NCBI GenBank assembly: GCA_964555845.1
Contig: CAZKUA010000016.1
Location: forward strand, 1 to 14,776
Source: JALNXF01 sp964555845
GTDB lineage: Bacteria > Patescibacteriota > Gracilibacteria > BD1-5 > UBA2023
DNA length: 14,776 bases
Direction: 5' to 3'
In this document: positions 1-8,779 of the stretch, in pieces
Layout: each line of letters begins with the position of its first letter
Numbering within the stretch: the first letter of the stretch is position 1
Program-made: the position numbers and the translations under genes
The notes under the pieces: model-generated
The model's database searches: none
What the model was told of the DNA's origin: nothing
What the model saw: the letters and a program-made list of their open reading frames with translations, nothing else

Positions 1-94
1 CTGGTATAGGAACTTCATCGAGTCCAGTTTCATTCATAACAGCACTCGTAATTAATCTCCGCGCTCCGTTCGTTGATAAAGGTTTCAGTGGCAT
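1..94 (-). CDS. N-terminus of a partial gene, possibly ribosomal protein L2
   Basis: The ATG at 94 opens a frame that runs off the window edge after 31 residues, beginning MPLKPLSTNGARRLITSA. A GGAG lies about 7 nt upstream (AAAAAGGAGA on the minus strand), one of the few clear Shine-Dalgarno sequences in this window. A strong promoter sits further upstream at 161-188, so this is a first gene and probably highly expressed. The KP-x-S/T-N-G-x-RR pattern loosely resembles the start of ribosomal protein L2 (KPTSPGRR-type). The match is short and needs an insertion, so the name is a guess. That the ORF is real is well supported by the promoter and RBS. Confidence 0.6.
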   Translation of the reverse strand, partial: MPLKPLSTNGARRLITSAVMNETGLDEVPIP

Positions 95-160
95 AATTTT
101 TCTCCTTTTTTGTCCTAATTTTGTTTTTGGCTTAAAAATTGGTTTCTCTAAGCTAAAGCT

Positions 161-188
161 TTTATATTCTTAAAAGGAGATTTGTCAA
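161..188 (-). promoter_or_regulatory. sigma70-type promoter for the gene at 1-94
   Basis: On the minus strand, TTGACA (188-183), a 16-nt spacer and TATAAA (166-161) form a near-consensus promoter. The expected transcription start near 153 leaves about 60 nt of leader containing the GGAG ribosome binding site. It points at the partial gene starting at 94. Confidence 0.65.
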
Positions 189-488
189 GTTCTTCACACA
201 AAATTCACATTTAATAAATTTCTTTTATTGCACTATCTTGAATTGTAGTCGTGTTGTTATCTCAAGAACTGGTTGAATATTGGTATATTTGATAGTATCA
301 AAAAATTGTAAGAAGAAGTAAAAATATAGTCATAAATTTTGTAACTGGTGCTATATAGAGACTATAATCTCTGAATTTGTAAAAATGAATCTTAGCTACA
401 AGGAAAAATCCCCAAACTATGGCCATTATTATAGTATATATTCAAATTAAAACTAAAAACATAATTAAATAAATTATAAAGTAAATAG
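189..488. other. AT-rich intergenic stretch without a recognised gene
   Basis: All six frames are interrupted often by TAA or TAG, even with TGA read as Gly. I see no tRNA-like arms, no convincing ORF with a start, and no strong hairpin. There are only short weak inverted repeats, for example around 357-370 and 236-267. It separates the 3' end of murF from the promoter at 161-188. Confidence 0.5.
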
Positions 489-552
489 ATCCATTCGACT
501 TCGTTTCACTTCGCTCAGGATGACGAAGAATTAAGCGAAATGACAGAAGTGA
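489..552. repeat. REP-like dispersed repeat downstream of murF
   Basis: On the minus strand this reads TCATCCTGAGCGAAGTG, then AACGAAGTCGAATGGATC. It closely resembles the short intergenic repeat (TCATCCTGAGCGAAGTCGAAGGATC-like) seen in many unrelated bacterial genomes. It contains nested inverted repeats, TCACTTC (506-512) with GAAGTGA (546-552) and TTCGCT (510-515) with AGCGAA (534-539). Its local GC is higher than the surroundings. It abuts the murF stop and could fold in the 3' end of that transcript, but it lacks a terminal U-run. Family membership is from memory. Confidence 0.55.
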
Positions 553-1845
553 TTAAAGTACATTGTTAAAGAAATCTTCTTTCTTTTTCATCCAATGGTG
601 TCATTGTCTACATAATTTAGAAATATCTCTCATATCATATAAAAATTCCTTGATTCATTCTTCTAAAAATATTGTATTTTGACTTCATTTTACAAAAATT
701 ACACTTTGTTTTGTTGCACTTGCAATGATTTCTCTGATTTTTCTTCCAGCTTGGCGAGAACTCATAAACCAAGATATTTTTTCTTCTCAAAGATGTTTTA
801 CAAGTTCTTCGTATGCATATTTTTTCATTTCTTCTCATACAATAACAACCTTATCTATTTTTGAATTTATAATTCTGTTAGCTAGTTGTAAATGGAGTTT
901 CTTTGATTCATCTCATAATTCTCTCATATCTCATAAAAATAATATCTTGTAATAATCTGAGCTTAGATTATCCATATAATTAATTCAAGCTCAAATCGCC
1001 ACACATCATCAATTATAACTTCAGTCAATTATTATTGAATTATTAGCTCATTTTAATAAAACTCATCTTCATTTTTGAGGATTAATATTTGACATTATTT
1101 CTTTAATTTTCTCAATTTCTACTCCAAGCATTACTCAAAGTGCAAAAGCTGGAAGTATGTTATAAGTCTGAAATTCTCAAATTAAGTTATATTTTAGAGA
1201 ATGAACATGTCATTTGTATTCTAGATCAAATTTTAAATTATTAATGTCAGACACAATATTAAACGCCACTAAATTAGCATTTTTTGAACTTATTCAAAAA
1301 GATAAAATATCTTTTCATTCTCTTTTTCAAAAAATTTCTTTTAATTTTGGATCATCTCTATTGTAAATTATATTTTTAGAATTTAGAGGAAGTTTTAATT
1401 TTTCATTTACATACACATTAAAATCAGGAAATTGTAGAATATGATTTTCAGATATATTGAGTATTATCCCATAATCTGGCTTAGCTACCTCAAGAATAAA
1501 ATCCATTTCTCCTGGATGGTCTATTCAATATTCAAGCACGAGGTATTTTGGATAATTTCTAGAAAATCTAAGTAAAAATCATTTTATAAAAACCAAAATC
1601 CACAAAAATGGATTTCTATTTGGAGATTTGCTTTTTAGTACGGTAAGAGGTATTCAATATTCTCAATTATAATCATAAGGAGACATGTACACACTCTCTC
1701 AAAAAAGCGAACTCATAAATTCAAATATAAAATGAGTTGTAGTGGTCTTCCCTACCGTTCATGTTATCCCAATAACAATTGGTTTATGTTTTTCAATAAC
1801 TTTTCTTGCACTAATTTGCAAAAGTTTTAATGCTATTTTTCTCAT
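553..1845 (-). CDS. murF: MurF-like Mur ligase lacking the N-terminal domain
   Basis: 430 aa when TGA is Gly. MurF adds D-Ala-D-Ala to the UDP-MurNAc tripeptide in cytoplasmic peptidoglycan synthesis, using ATP. The P-loop GITGTVGKTTT lies at residues 26-36, with the first and third Gly encoded by GGG and TGA. The central domain has VLEYGIDHPGEMDFI (about 103-117) and NISENH (130-135). The C-terminal domain has KGRGVLLKGANNSIIIDGSYN (about 258-278) and the MurF signature LGDMRELGDES (304-314). Typical MurF places the P-loop near residue 100, after a UDP-MurNAc-binding domain. Here that domain is absent, and an in-frame TAA 18 nt upstream of the ATG rules out an earlier start. The gene begins 11 nt after gatB and is probably co-transcribed. 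A related amide ligase with a different acceptor is possible. Confidence 0.85.
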
Positions 1846-1856
1846 TAATAATGGGG

Positions 1857-3278
1857 TTAAAGATATTTTTTAAATAAATCATTGAATATTTTTGGATTTC
1901 CAGCTCATTTGCTTTCTTTCATAGCTTGTCCGACAAAAAATCCAAATATTTTCTCATTTCAGTTTTTATATTGTGAAACTTGTGTTGGATTTGAAGCAAT
2001 TACTTTCTTAACTATTTCCTCAAGCGCTCACATATCATTTGTTTGTTTTAGTCATAATTTTTCAATTATTTCGCTTGTTTGTCATCAATTCACAAACAAT
2101 TCTTCAATTATAACTTTTGCATTTGTAGAAGATAGCTCATCTTTATTTACTAGATTTATCACTTCAGCTAATTGCTTAATTTCAAATTTCAAAGAATCAA
2201 AAGAAACATTTTCCTCGCTTTCCTTAAAATGAGCTAATAAAACTGTTGTAATATATGAACAAGATTTTTTAGGATCATTTGTAAGAGATACAAGCTCCTC
2301 AAAATAATCCGAAATATTTTTTCCATTTGATAAAATTCTCGCATCATCTTCCTGAAGTTTGTATTCGTTTAAATATTTTAATCTTCTATCAATTGGAAGT
2401 TCATCAATAATTCTTACTTTTATATATTCGTCTGTCAGTACAAGTGGTGGTAAATCTGGTTCTGGGAAATATCTGTAATCCATCGCATCTTCCTTGCTAC
2501 GAAGCGGAGAACTCACTCATTTTTCATCATTCCATCATCTAGTTTCTTGATCTATTTTTCCGCCTGCGTCATAAATTTTGGCTTGTCTTTTGTATTCAGT
2601 GTCAATTGCTCTAGAAATAGACGCGAATGAGTTAAGATTTTTAATTTCTACTCTATTTCTAAATTCATGCTCTCACGGAAGTCTTAGTGAAATATTTACA
2701 TCACATCTTAGTTGTCATTTTTCCATATCGGCATCACTGGCTCCACAAAATCTCATAATTTTTTGTAATTCTTCCAAATAAGCTATAACATCTTCTTTAC
2801 TACGAAAATCTGGTTCAGTTACTATTTCCATAAGTGGACTTCCTGCCCTATTATAATCACACAAAGTCTTACTACCCGCATGAACTAGCTTCCCGGCATC
2901 GTTTTCTATATGCATTCTATGAATATGAAAAGTCTTTAATTCACTATTTACAAATGTCTTAACCTCTCAATGTTCAACTATTGGGTGATAAAGCTGGGTT
3001 ATCTGATAACCAGCTGGTAAGTCTGGATAAAAATATGATTTTCTATCAAAATTTGAAATTTTATTTACACTACATTTCATAGCTAGTCCTGCTCTCACAG
3101 CAAGATTTACAATTTCCTCATTTAATACAGGCAACATTCCAGGGAATCACATACAAACTGGACAAGTATTTTCATTCGGTTCACCCGCCAACTCAACAGC
3201 ATTTTTACAACTACAAAACATCTTCGTTTTTGATTTCACTCTTACGTGTGTCTCTAATCACATTACAAGCTCATACAT
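1857..3278 (-). CDS. gatB: Asp/Glu-tRNA(Asn/Gln) amidotransferase subunit B
   Basis: 473 aa, the usual GatB length. GatB is the tRNA-binding kinase subunit of GatCAB, which converts misacylated Glu-tRNA(Gln) or Asp-tRNA(Asn) to the cognate amide form. The start reads MYELVMGLETHVRVKSKTKMFCSC, followed by CPVCMGFPGMLP with the paired cysteines. Mid-protein motifs include AGSPLMEIVTEPDF, ETRGWNDEKG and DYRYFPEPDLPPL. The C-terminal YqeY-like tail ends GFFVGQAMKESKGAGNPKIF. Glycines in MGLE, ETRG, EKG and ESKG are TGA codons. The ATG at 3278 is the only plausible start, since a TAA lies 15 nt upstream in frame. It has no Shine-Dalgarno. gatA and gatC are not in this window, and the downstream partner is murF. 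Confidence 0.96.
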
Positions 3279-3340
3279 AATTTTATGTTTTTACTAACTA
3301 TTTAATACCACCAAATAATATAGAAAATCCCAAAAATCGC

Positions 3341-3367
3341 AAATTAAATTTGGAAAAAATTTAATTT
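3341..3367. repeat. 11-bp inverted repeat between divergent gatB and ybaK-like genes
   Basis: AAATTAAATTT (3341-3351), GGAAA (3352-3356) and AAATTTAATTT (3357-3367) form a perfect inverted repeat. It lies in the 156-nt gap between two divergent genes, just upstream of the forward promoter at 3379. It could be an operator, but such AT palindromes arise easily in AT-rich DNA. Confidence 0.4.
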
Positions 3368-3378
3368 AGTAAAAAAGA

Positions 3379-3405
3379 TTGATTATTTTGAGGAAAAAAT
3401 ATAAT
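3379..3405 (+). promoter_or_regulatory. promoter of the YbaK-like gene (27-bp repeat copy 1)
   Basis: TTGATT (3379-3384), 15-nt spacer, TATAAT (3400-3405). The whole 27 bp recurs exactly at 3959-3985. The expected transcription start near 3412 leaves about 23 nt before the ATG at 3435. Confidence 0.6.
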
Positions 3406-3434
3406 CAGATTATAGATAATAAAAACATAAATTT

Positions 3435-3947
3435 ATGACTCAAAACTATCAAAACATCATAAAAATCTTAAAGGATTTAAATATAGAATTTGAGCAAATC
3501 GAGCATGAGGTAAGCAAGAGTTGTGATGATTCTAAGAGATTTCGTGACGAGAAATGACTTGTATGACTTTGAAGTAAAAATATAATATTTCACGCTAAAT
3601 GAAATTTTTATCTTGTGGTAACTCATTGAGACAAACAAATAAAGGCTCGTAATTTTAAGAGAGAATTTTGAAGTAAGGATATAAGATTTTCATCACAAGA
3701 CGAAATTACTCCGCTACTTTGAGCGACAATCTGATCTATTCCGCCTTTTGGATTTGATAATTCTACAATTAAAATATTTGTGGACAAGGAGATTTTTGAG
3801 AGCGAATATTTTATATTTAATCCCTCTGTTCCAACAAAAAGCATCAGGATAAAAAGCACTGATTTAAGGAAAATCTATGAAAATCTTGAAAACGAAATTA
3901 AATATTTTATTCAAGAAGAAGATGCGTTTGAGATTGTGGATAATTAA
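3435..3947 (+). CDS. YbaK/EbsC-family aminoacyl-tRNA deacylase
   Basis: 170 aa, typical for stand-alone YbaK/ProX-type trans-editing domains, which hydrolyse mischarged aminoacyl-tRNA (for example Cys- or Ala-tRNA(Pro)) in the cytoplasm. Recognisable pieces are IEFEQIEHE at 17-25, LGSKNIIFHAKGNFYLVV at 45-62 (the lysine-containing core strand), EITPLLGATIGSIPPFGF at 90-107 (matching the family's G-x-x-x-G-x-x-x-PFG signature) and the final KSTDLRKIY at 140-148. Eight of nine glycines are TGA, including G96 and G100 of the signature. The start is fixed by the promoter 30 nt upstream, and no Shine-Dalgarno is visible. Substrate specificity cannot be read from the sequence. Confidence 0.85.
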
Positions 3948-3958
3948 AAGAAAAGAAT

Positions 3959-3985
3959 TTGATTATTTTGAGGAAAAAATATAAT
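3959..3985 (+). promoter_or_regulatory. promoter of the 74-aa gene (27-bp repeat copy 2)
   Basis: Base-for-base copy of 3379-3405: TTGATT (3959-3964), N15, TATAAT (3980-3985). It begins 12 nt after the stop of the YbaK-like gene. The expected transcription start near 3992 gives a leader of about 26 nt to the ATG at 4018. Confidence 0.6.
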
Positions 3986-4017
3986 GGAAAAAAGAATTTA
4001 ATTCTAAATATATTTAT

Positions 4018-4242
4018 ATGAAAAATAACTATTTTAATGATATGTCAATTTGAATGGTTGTAGATAAATCTCAAGCAACAGAAGTAAAAGAACAGCTTTT
4101 TTTACCACCAACTCCTTTACTTAAAATAAAGAAAAGACCAGAAGAAATTGAACAAGAAATAATTTATAGAGTCATAAATAAAGTTAGACATCTTTTGTGA
4201 TTACCTACAATATTACCTTCAACTCCTTATTATAGAAAATAA
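4018..4242 (+). CDS. small protein of unknown function, 74 aa
   Basis: Begins MKNNYFNDMSIGMVVDKSQA and ends LPTILPSTPYYRK. I do not recognise it. It has no signal peptide or membrane segment. The middle (about residues 38-60) is a charged, probably helical stretch, KIKKRPEEIEQEIIYRVINK, framed by proline-rich segments (FLPPTP and LPTILPSTP). Both glycines visible are TGA. The gene has its own promoter (3959-3985), identical to that of the YbaK-like gene upstream, so the two are probably expressed alike. It converges on pyrD with an 18-nt gap. Confidence 0.6.
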
Positions 4243-4260
4243 TTTCTGAAAGAATTTATA

Positions 4261-5400
4261 TTACTTCTCCTTACTCTCCAAAATAGCCTTTTTAAGATAA
4301 TGGGGAACTCCTATTGAATTTTGAACTAATGAAGAAAGTAGTGCAATAGAAGTGGCTCCAGCATTAGTCATATTTACTCAACTTTGTCATTTATCATAAC
4401 CAATTCATCCAACTCAAATAATTGGAATATCTGAATTTAATCTTTTTCTGAGTTCTGTAACAGTTCTAAGAGATTGAGAATGAACTCATAATCAGCTTCT
4501 TCATCATTTTATAATTCCTCAATCTGGTTTAATTATTTGTGTGTCATAATCATGTTCTTGTGAAGTATTTGTCGCAGTAACTCCGTCAATTCAGACATCA
4601 TTACAGACATTTGCAATAAGTTCAAGTCATTCAATAGTTAGATCTTTTATATTTTCTGGATTGTCTTCATTTTTTGTAAGTGGAGCAATTTTTACAAGTA
4701 TAGTTTTTCTCTCGCATCCGTTTTCTAGAGCTAATTTTTTATTATGATTCATAATTCTAGTGAGAAGATTTTTTAAAATTATTTCTTGTTGCATACCAGT
4801 AACTCAGCATTGATTCGGGCAACTTACATTAACTTCAAATCAATCAATAAAAAGATATAATTTATCCATTAAATGCAGGAATTCGTCAGTTTTATTTTCA
4901 TCTGTTGTTCTTGCGCTATTACATAAATTCGCAATTATTGGAATATTTGGCATTAATCAAAGCTTTTTTCTGTCATATAATCTCTTAACTTCCCAATCAA
5001 TTCAATCTCCAGGAAGTCACATACCATTCACAATATCAGTATTATTAAATTTAAAAATTCTAGGCTCACGATTTCAGCTTTGCGCATACTGTGTAATTCA
5101 TCAAATAGTTAAATATCCAAATCACAAGGCTTCCAATGTTTTAAGTCAATGAGATTGCTTCGCAAACCCTGCCGCAAGTCAAACGGGATTTTTGAAAGTC
5201 ATATTTCAAACTTCAACTTCTAGAGATTTATCCTCTAAATAAAGACATTCGCTTAAACTATCTAAAATAAAATTAACTTTTTCAATAGAGTTGGCTCTTC
5301 TCATAGCAATACGGTGCCAAGATTCAATATTTTTATCAAAAATTCAAGTTTTATTTAGTCCTGAATGAATTGTGTGAATAATTTCTGGTGCGATTTTCAT
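4261..5400 (-). CDS. pyrD: dihydroorotate dehydrogenase
   Basis: 379 aa. It oxidises dihydroorotate to orotate with FMN, the fourth step of UMP synthesis. The overall architecture resembles class 2 (quinone-linked) enzymes: an N-terminal helical stretch of about 65 residues with ESWHRIAMRRAN, then NPVGLAAGFAK at 71-81, LGFGYLTIGGITQYAQSGNR at 92-111, NGMGLPGDG at 125-133, VKIAP, and the phosphate-binding GVGGIG and NAGATSIALLSSL near the end. The active-site loop reads NVSCPNQCG (191-199), with Cys194 where class 2 has Ser, so the base is of class 1 type. The class and electron acceptor are therefore unclear. It follows pyrC after 29 nt, probably in one transcript. Confidence 0.92.
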
Positions 5401-5429
5401 ATAAATTATATTAAGTTTAAAATATTATT

Positions 5430-6635
5430 TTATATTGTCCAAGGTAAATTTTTTCCTTTTAAATCCCATGCTAATTTCTTTCATCATAAAAATAATTTTG
5501 CTGGAGTAATTAATTCTTTTCTTACATTTGGATTTATAAAGTAATCATAAGGAAGTTCCTTTTTATCCGATACTTCAAAATCTTTTTTAATAAATTTTAC
5601 ATTTTTTTGTGGTAAATCTATCTCATAATTTTTCTTAGCATTTTCACTTGCAAATTTGTGTAAATTATCTAATTGTCAGAAACTTTCAAATATTTGAATT
5701 AAAGCTTGAAGTGCAATTGGAGCAGTAAAAGCTCAAGCACATCAACAAGCGCATTCTTTTTTGCCAACTTCATGGGGAGCAGAATCAGTTCCAAGCATTA
5801 TTTTCGGATTTCCACTTAGCACGTATTTAAGTATTGCCTTTCTGTCTTCCCAGAGTTTTGCTATTGGTTTAAAAAAATGATGAGGTTGAATTCACATTGA
5901 TACAATATCATTATGAATAAGAAGTAAATGATGAAGTGTTACTGTCGCATAAAGATTTGGATATTTGTCTATTAATTCAATACATTCTTTTGTAGAAACA
6001 TGTTCCATAATAATTTTGAGTTTTGGAAATTCTTGAGCAAGCTTCTCATAAATTGGAGCGAATTTTCTCTCTTTATCGAGTTCATCAATTTTATATCATC
6101 CATCAATTCTCTCTCAATGAACTAGAAGCGGAATTCAAAGCTCTTGCATATAAGTTAATGTATTTCTATATTCCTCAATATTTGCTCAATCAACTCACCC
6201 CTCAGAGTTTGTTGTTTGTCATTTTGGATACATTTTAATTCAAATAATGTGTGGTTTAATTTTTTTTAGAAATTCTCTAGTATAATCAGACCTAAAATTA
6301 ATAGTCATATATGGCGTAAAATTTTCTCAATCAATAGCCTCCATAATTCTTCATTTGTATGAGATAACTTGTTCTAGAGTTTCTATTGCTGGAGCTAGAT
6401 TTGGCATAATAATTCACCCGGCAAAAGTAGTAGCACTAGATGGGGCTACAGCTTTGAGCATTTCTCAATCTCTCAAATGAAGATGAGTATCAAAAGGACT
6501 TTCAAGGACAATTTCTGATATTTGTTTTGTACAAGATTGGACTAAATCAGCACAATCTCAGTGTATTTTCATCATTTCTAAATGTTCTGCGAGTGAAGTA
6601 GTCTCAGTAAAACACTTAAATTCAAGGTTTTCCAT
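5430..6635 (-). CDS. pyrC: dihydroorotase, class II (E. coli PyrC type)
   Basis: 401 aa zinc amidohydrolase that cyclises carbamoyl-aspartate to dihydroorotate, one step before PyrD. The metal and substrate residues are all present: HLHLRDG (His51, His53), IIMPNLAP (75-82), carbamylated Lys134 in GIKMYPKGQTTNSEGGV, His173 in LLVHGE, His212 in MEHVST, Asp284 in LGTDSAPH, and the CACGCAGAF stretch typical of this class. E. coli PyrC is about 348 aa and has some 20 residues before the HLHL motif. Here there are 50, so an N-terminal extension of about 30 residues is present if ATG 6635 is the start. The promoter at 6672-6701 fits that start; ATG codons at residues 21-22 are alternatives. Confidence 0.95.
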
Positions 6636-6671
6636 ATTATAAATTTATAAAAAATAAAAAATTAACTTTTT

Positions 6672-6701
6672 AATATATACGAAATTTTATAATATTGTCA
6701 A
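6672..6701 (-). promoter_or_regulatory. promoter of pyrC-pyrD
   Basis: Minus strand TTGACA (6701-6696), then TATATT (6677-6672) with an 18-nt spacer, or TATATA (6679-6674) with 16. The start near 6665 leaves about 30 nt before the pyrC ATG. Confidence 0.55.
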
Positions 6702-6725
6702 TATTTTTAAAAAAATTAAAATTAG

Positions 6726-6752
6726 TTGATTAATTTTAATAAATTCTATAAT
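6726..6752 (+). promoter_or_regulatory. promoter of the SemiSWEET-Nudix pair
   Basis: TTGATT (6726-6731), 15-nt spacer, TATAAT (6747-6752). This has the same spacing as the promoters at 3379 and 3959, with a different spacer sequence. The -10 box overlaps an in-frame ATG at 6751, which argues against that ATG and for the one at 6784. Confidence 0.55.
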
Positions 6753-6783
6753 GAAAAAAATCATTATCTTTAAATGAAATCTT

Positions 6784-7065
6784 ATGAAACTATGATTTTT
6801 TGAAATAATTCTAATTACTTCAACATTATTGGAATTTAACCCATTATTGCAGACAATTAAAATTATTAAGCTTAAACAATCCAAGGATGTATCATTATGG
6901 ACTTATATTTTAATTTTAATTCTTGGTACAACATGGTTAATTTATGGTATTTCAATTAATAGTTTACCTCTAATTATTGGTAATGGTATAAAATTATTTG
7001 CGAGCCTAAGCGTTATAATTGCATATCTTTTATATAAAGAACCAAGAAATAATATTAATAAATAA
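6784..7065 (+). CDS. SemiSWEET / PQ-loop (MtN3) family membrane protein
   Basis: 93 aa, close to the usual 85-95 aa of bacterial SemiSWEETs, three-helix half-transporters that dimerise to carry sugars across the membrane. Helix 1 (about residues 3-18, FFEIILITSTLLEF) leads into the PQ-loop region NPLLQTIKIIKLKQSKDVS, where the Pro and Gln are separated by two Leu instead of adjacent. WTYILILILGTTWLIYGISI (helix 2) holds the family's WLIYG motif. The third helix follows SLPLIIGNGIKLF and ends before a charged tail. The ATG at 6784 was chosen because the in-frame ATG at 6751 lies inside the -10 box. It is followed after 6 nt by a Nudix gene, evidently in one transcript. The transported substrate is unknown. 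Confidence 0.8.
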
Positions 7066-7071
7066 TCTAAA

Positions 7072-7497
7072 ATGATATATACCACAAAACCAGAAATATT
7101 TAATCCAAGATTTGAAATAGTTAGTTGCTTTGTCGAATTTCAGGGTGAATTTTTGCTTTTATTAAGGCAAGACCACAAAAGTGAGCCAAATACTTATTGA
7201 GTTCCGGCTGGAAAAGTCTGAGAATTTGAAGATATCCGAGAAGCAATTGAGAGAGAAATATTTGAGGAAACCTGATTAACAAATCTAGATATTTCATATT
7301 TTGATAAAGTCTATGTAAAATATGATAATTATGATTTTATCTATCATATATTTCACTCAAAATTGGATAAATTACCACAAATTACAATTAATCCAGACGA
7401 ACACAAATCCTACATTTGGAGAAGTCCAGAATTATCTCTTTGTGAAAATTTAATCGAAGATGAAGATTGATGTATTAAGATGTTTTATTGAATATAA
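7072..7497 (+). CDS. Nudix hydrolase
   Basis: 141 aa, a single-domain Nudix protein that cleaves a nucleoside diphosphate linked to another group and needs divalent metal. The full Nudix box, G-x5-E-x7-REIFEETGL, spans residues 47-69 (G47, E53, R61, E62, E65, E66, G68). G68 is a TGA codon, and five of seven glycines in the protein are TGA. A strand-rich N-terminus (EIVSCFVEFQGEFLLLLRQ) and VPAGKVG precede the box as in MutT/YffH-like members. Without further motifs the substrate (dNTP, ADP-ribose, sugar nucleotide) cannot be told. It is translationally close to the SemiSWEET gene (6-nt gap). Confidence 0.92.
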
Positions 7498-7550
7498 TCC
7501 CAATATCTTACTTCCCTATTTCTAAATTATATTTTTCTCCAAAAATAAAC

Positions 7551-7582
7551 TTGACTTTTACTTAAAAATACATAAACATAAT
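7551..7582 (+). promoter_or_regulatory. candidate promoter of the 366-aa gene
   Basis: TTGACT (7551-7556) and CATAAT (7577-7582) are separated by 20 nt, which is long. TTTACT at 7557 with 14 nt is another pairing. The expected start near 7590 would place ATG 7613 about 23 nt downstream, like other genes here. Confidence 0.3.
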
Positions 7583-7612
7583 ATGTTTTTATATTTTTTA
7601 TATGTAAATATT

Positions 7613-8713
7613 ATGACAAATTCAGTTGAAAAAGATGATATTCTTTCATCAGAAACAGTTTGTAAAACATCACTTGAAGCACTACAATCTCCAGTAGCTG
7701 AGAGAGTTTTGTATTTAGCATTAAGGGAAACTCTTGATGAATTTGAATTTAGAGATGACGATGTAGCTAAAATAATGATTATTTTTACCAAAATAATTCA
7801 AGGAGAAGATATTTTAGATAATGAAATCACCTTTTTTCAAGGAGTTTTAGAAAATAAAGATTTTCAAAAAGCTTATTATTGAGTTTTAAATAAAATTAAA
7901 TTTAAAGATGTATCATTTGAGGAACTCGCGAATTTAAAAGAAAAAATCAGTTTCAGAAATCTAAGCGTAATGATCCATAAATTAATAGTAAAAAATAAAG
8001 TTTCATTTGCACTATCAAGATGAGAAACTATAAATTGCACTACAGTAAATTTAATAGATAAAAAATATTCTAATTATACAGAAATAGAAGGTAAAATATA
8101 CGAAAAAATTTGAGAAAATGTATTTAAAACAACACTTGACGAAGAAGTTAAAATTTTTATTAAAAATAACTGAACTTTAGAAGAAATAGAATGAATTGAA
8201 GATGCTGAAAAAATATTTATTGCAGAAACAAATTTAGAGTGATTGGAAAATATAGTAGCACTACATTATTGAAATTGAATGTGTTGAATTTCAATAAGAT
8301 TACGTTATTTATATAATTTAAATACAAAGAAAATCTTTGAAATTCCTTCAATTATAGGATATATTGAAAGAGAATGAGAAAAAAAAGAATGAGAAAAAAT
8401 TAAATATGATAGAAAATGAAGAATATATATAAAAATGTTTAATGATGATTCTATTTTATTTGATACGAATAACATGGAAATAGTTGGGCGGGATGTTATA
8501 AAAAGCTTTGATTTTAATTATAAGGAATATTATATAAGAAAATCAAGAAGTGGTTCAATTTCATTACGCTGTGTATGAGATGAATTATCAATCCCAATTT
8601 CTAATTGAAATTTAGATAATATAATTATAGACGAGAAGAAATGAATAGTCAAATATAGATGAATATTTTGAACAAAATTTGGATGAATAACTATAGACTT
8701 ATCAAAATTATAA
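7613..8713 (+). CDS. unrecognised 366-aa protein
   Basis: Begins MTNSVEKDDILSSETVCKTS. The frame is open for 366 codons when TGA is Gly and ends TAA. I do not recognise the family. The first 130 residues are acidic and look helical (for example VAERVLYLALRETLDEFEF, DVAKIMIIFTKIIQ). From about 170 on there is a Lys/Glu-rich stretch, and the last 130 residues look beta-rich with alternating hydrophobic and charged residues (IKYDRKGRIYIKMF, EYYIRKSRSGSISLRC, ending FGTKFGGITIDLSKL). It has no signal peptide, transmembrane helix or obvious catalytic motif. An in-frame ATG at 7583 would add ten hydrophobic residues but lies next to the probable -10 box. A regulatory or structural cytoplasmic role is only a guess. 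Confidence 0.75.
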
Positions 8714-8725
8714 AAAATTATTTAT

Positions 8726-8753
8726 TTGTCTTTTTCGTAAAAATGATTATATT
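8726..8753 (+). promoter_or_regulatory. candidate promoter of the LtaS-like gene
   Basis: TTGTCT (8726-8731), 16-nt spacer, TATATT (8748-8753). The start near 8760 gives a leader of about 20 nt. It lies in the 66-nt gap after the 366-aa gene. Confidence 0.4.
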
Positions 8754-8779
8754 TCTCACAATATAAATTTTTTGAAGAA

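Noticed and set aside
189..488. Possible tRNA or small RNA in the intergenic gap
   Set aside because: No GGTTCRA-type T-loop, no cloverleaf arms and only short weak inverted repeats were visible.
6751..6783. Upstream ATG adding 11 residues to the SemiSWEET protein
   Set aside because: It overlaps the -10 box of the promoter and makes the protein longer than the family norm.
7583..7612. Upstream in-frame ATG for the 366-aa protein
   Set aside because: It sits directly next to the likely -10 region and would leave no leader; kept only as an alternative.
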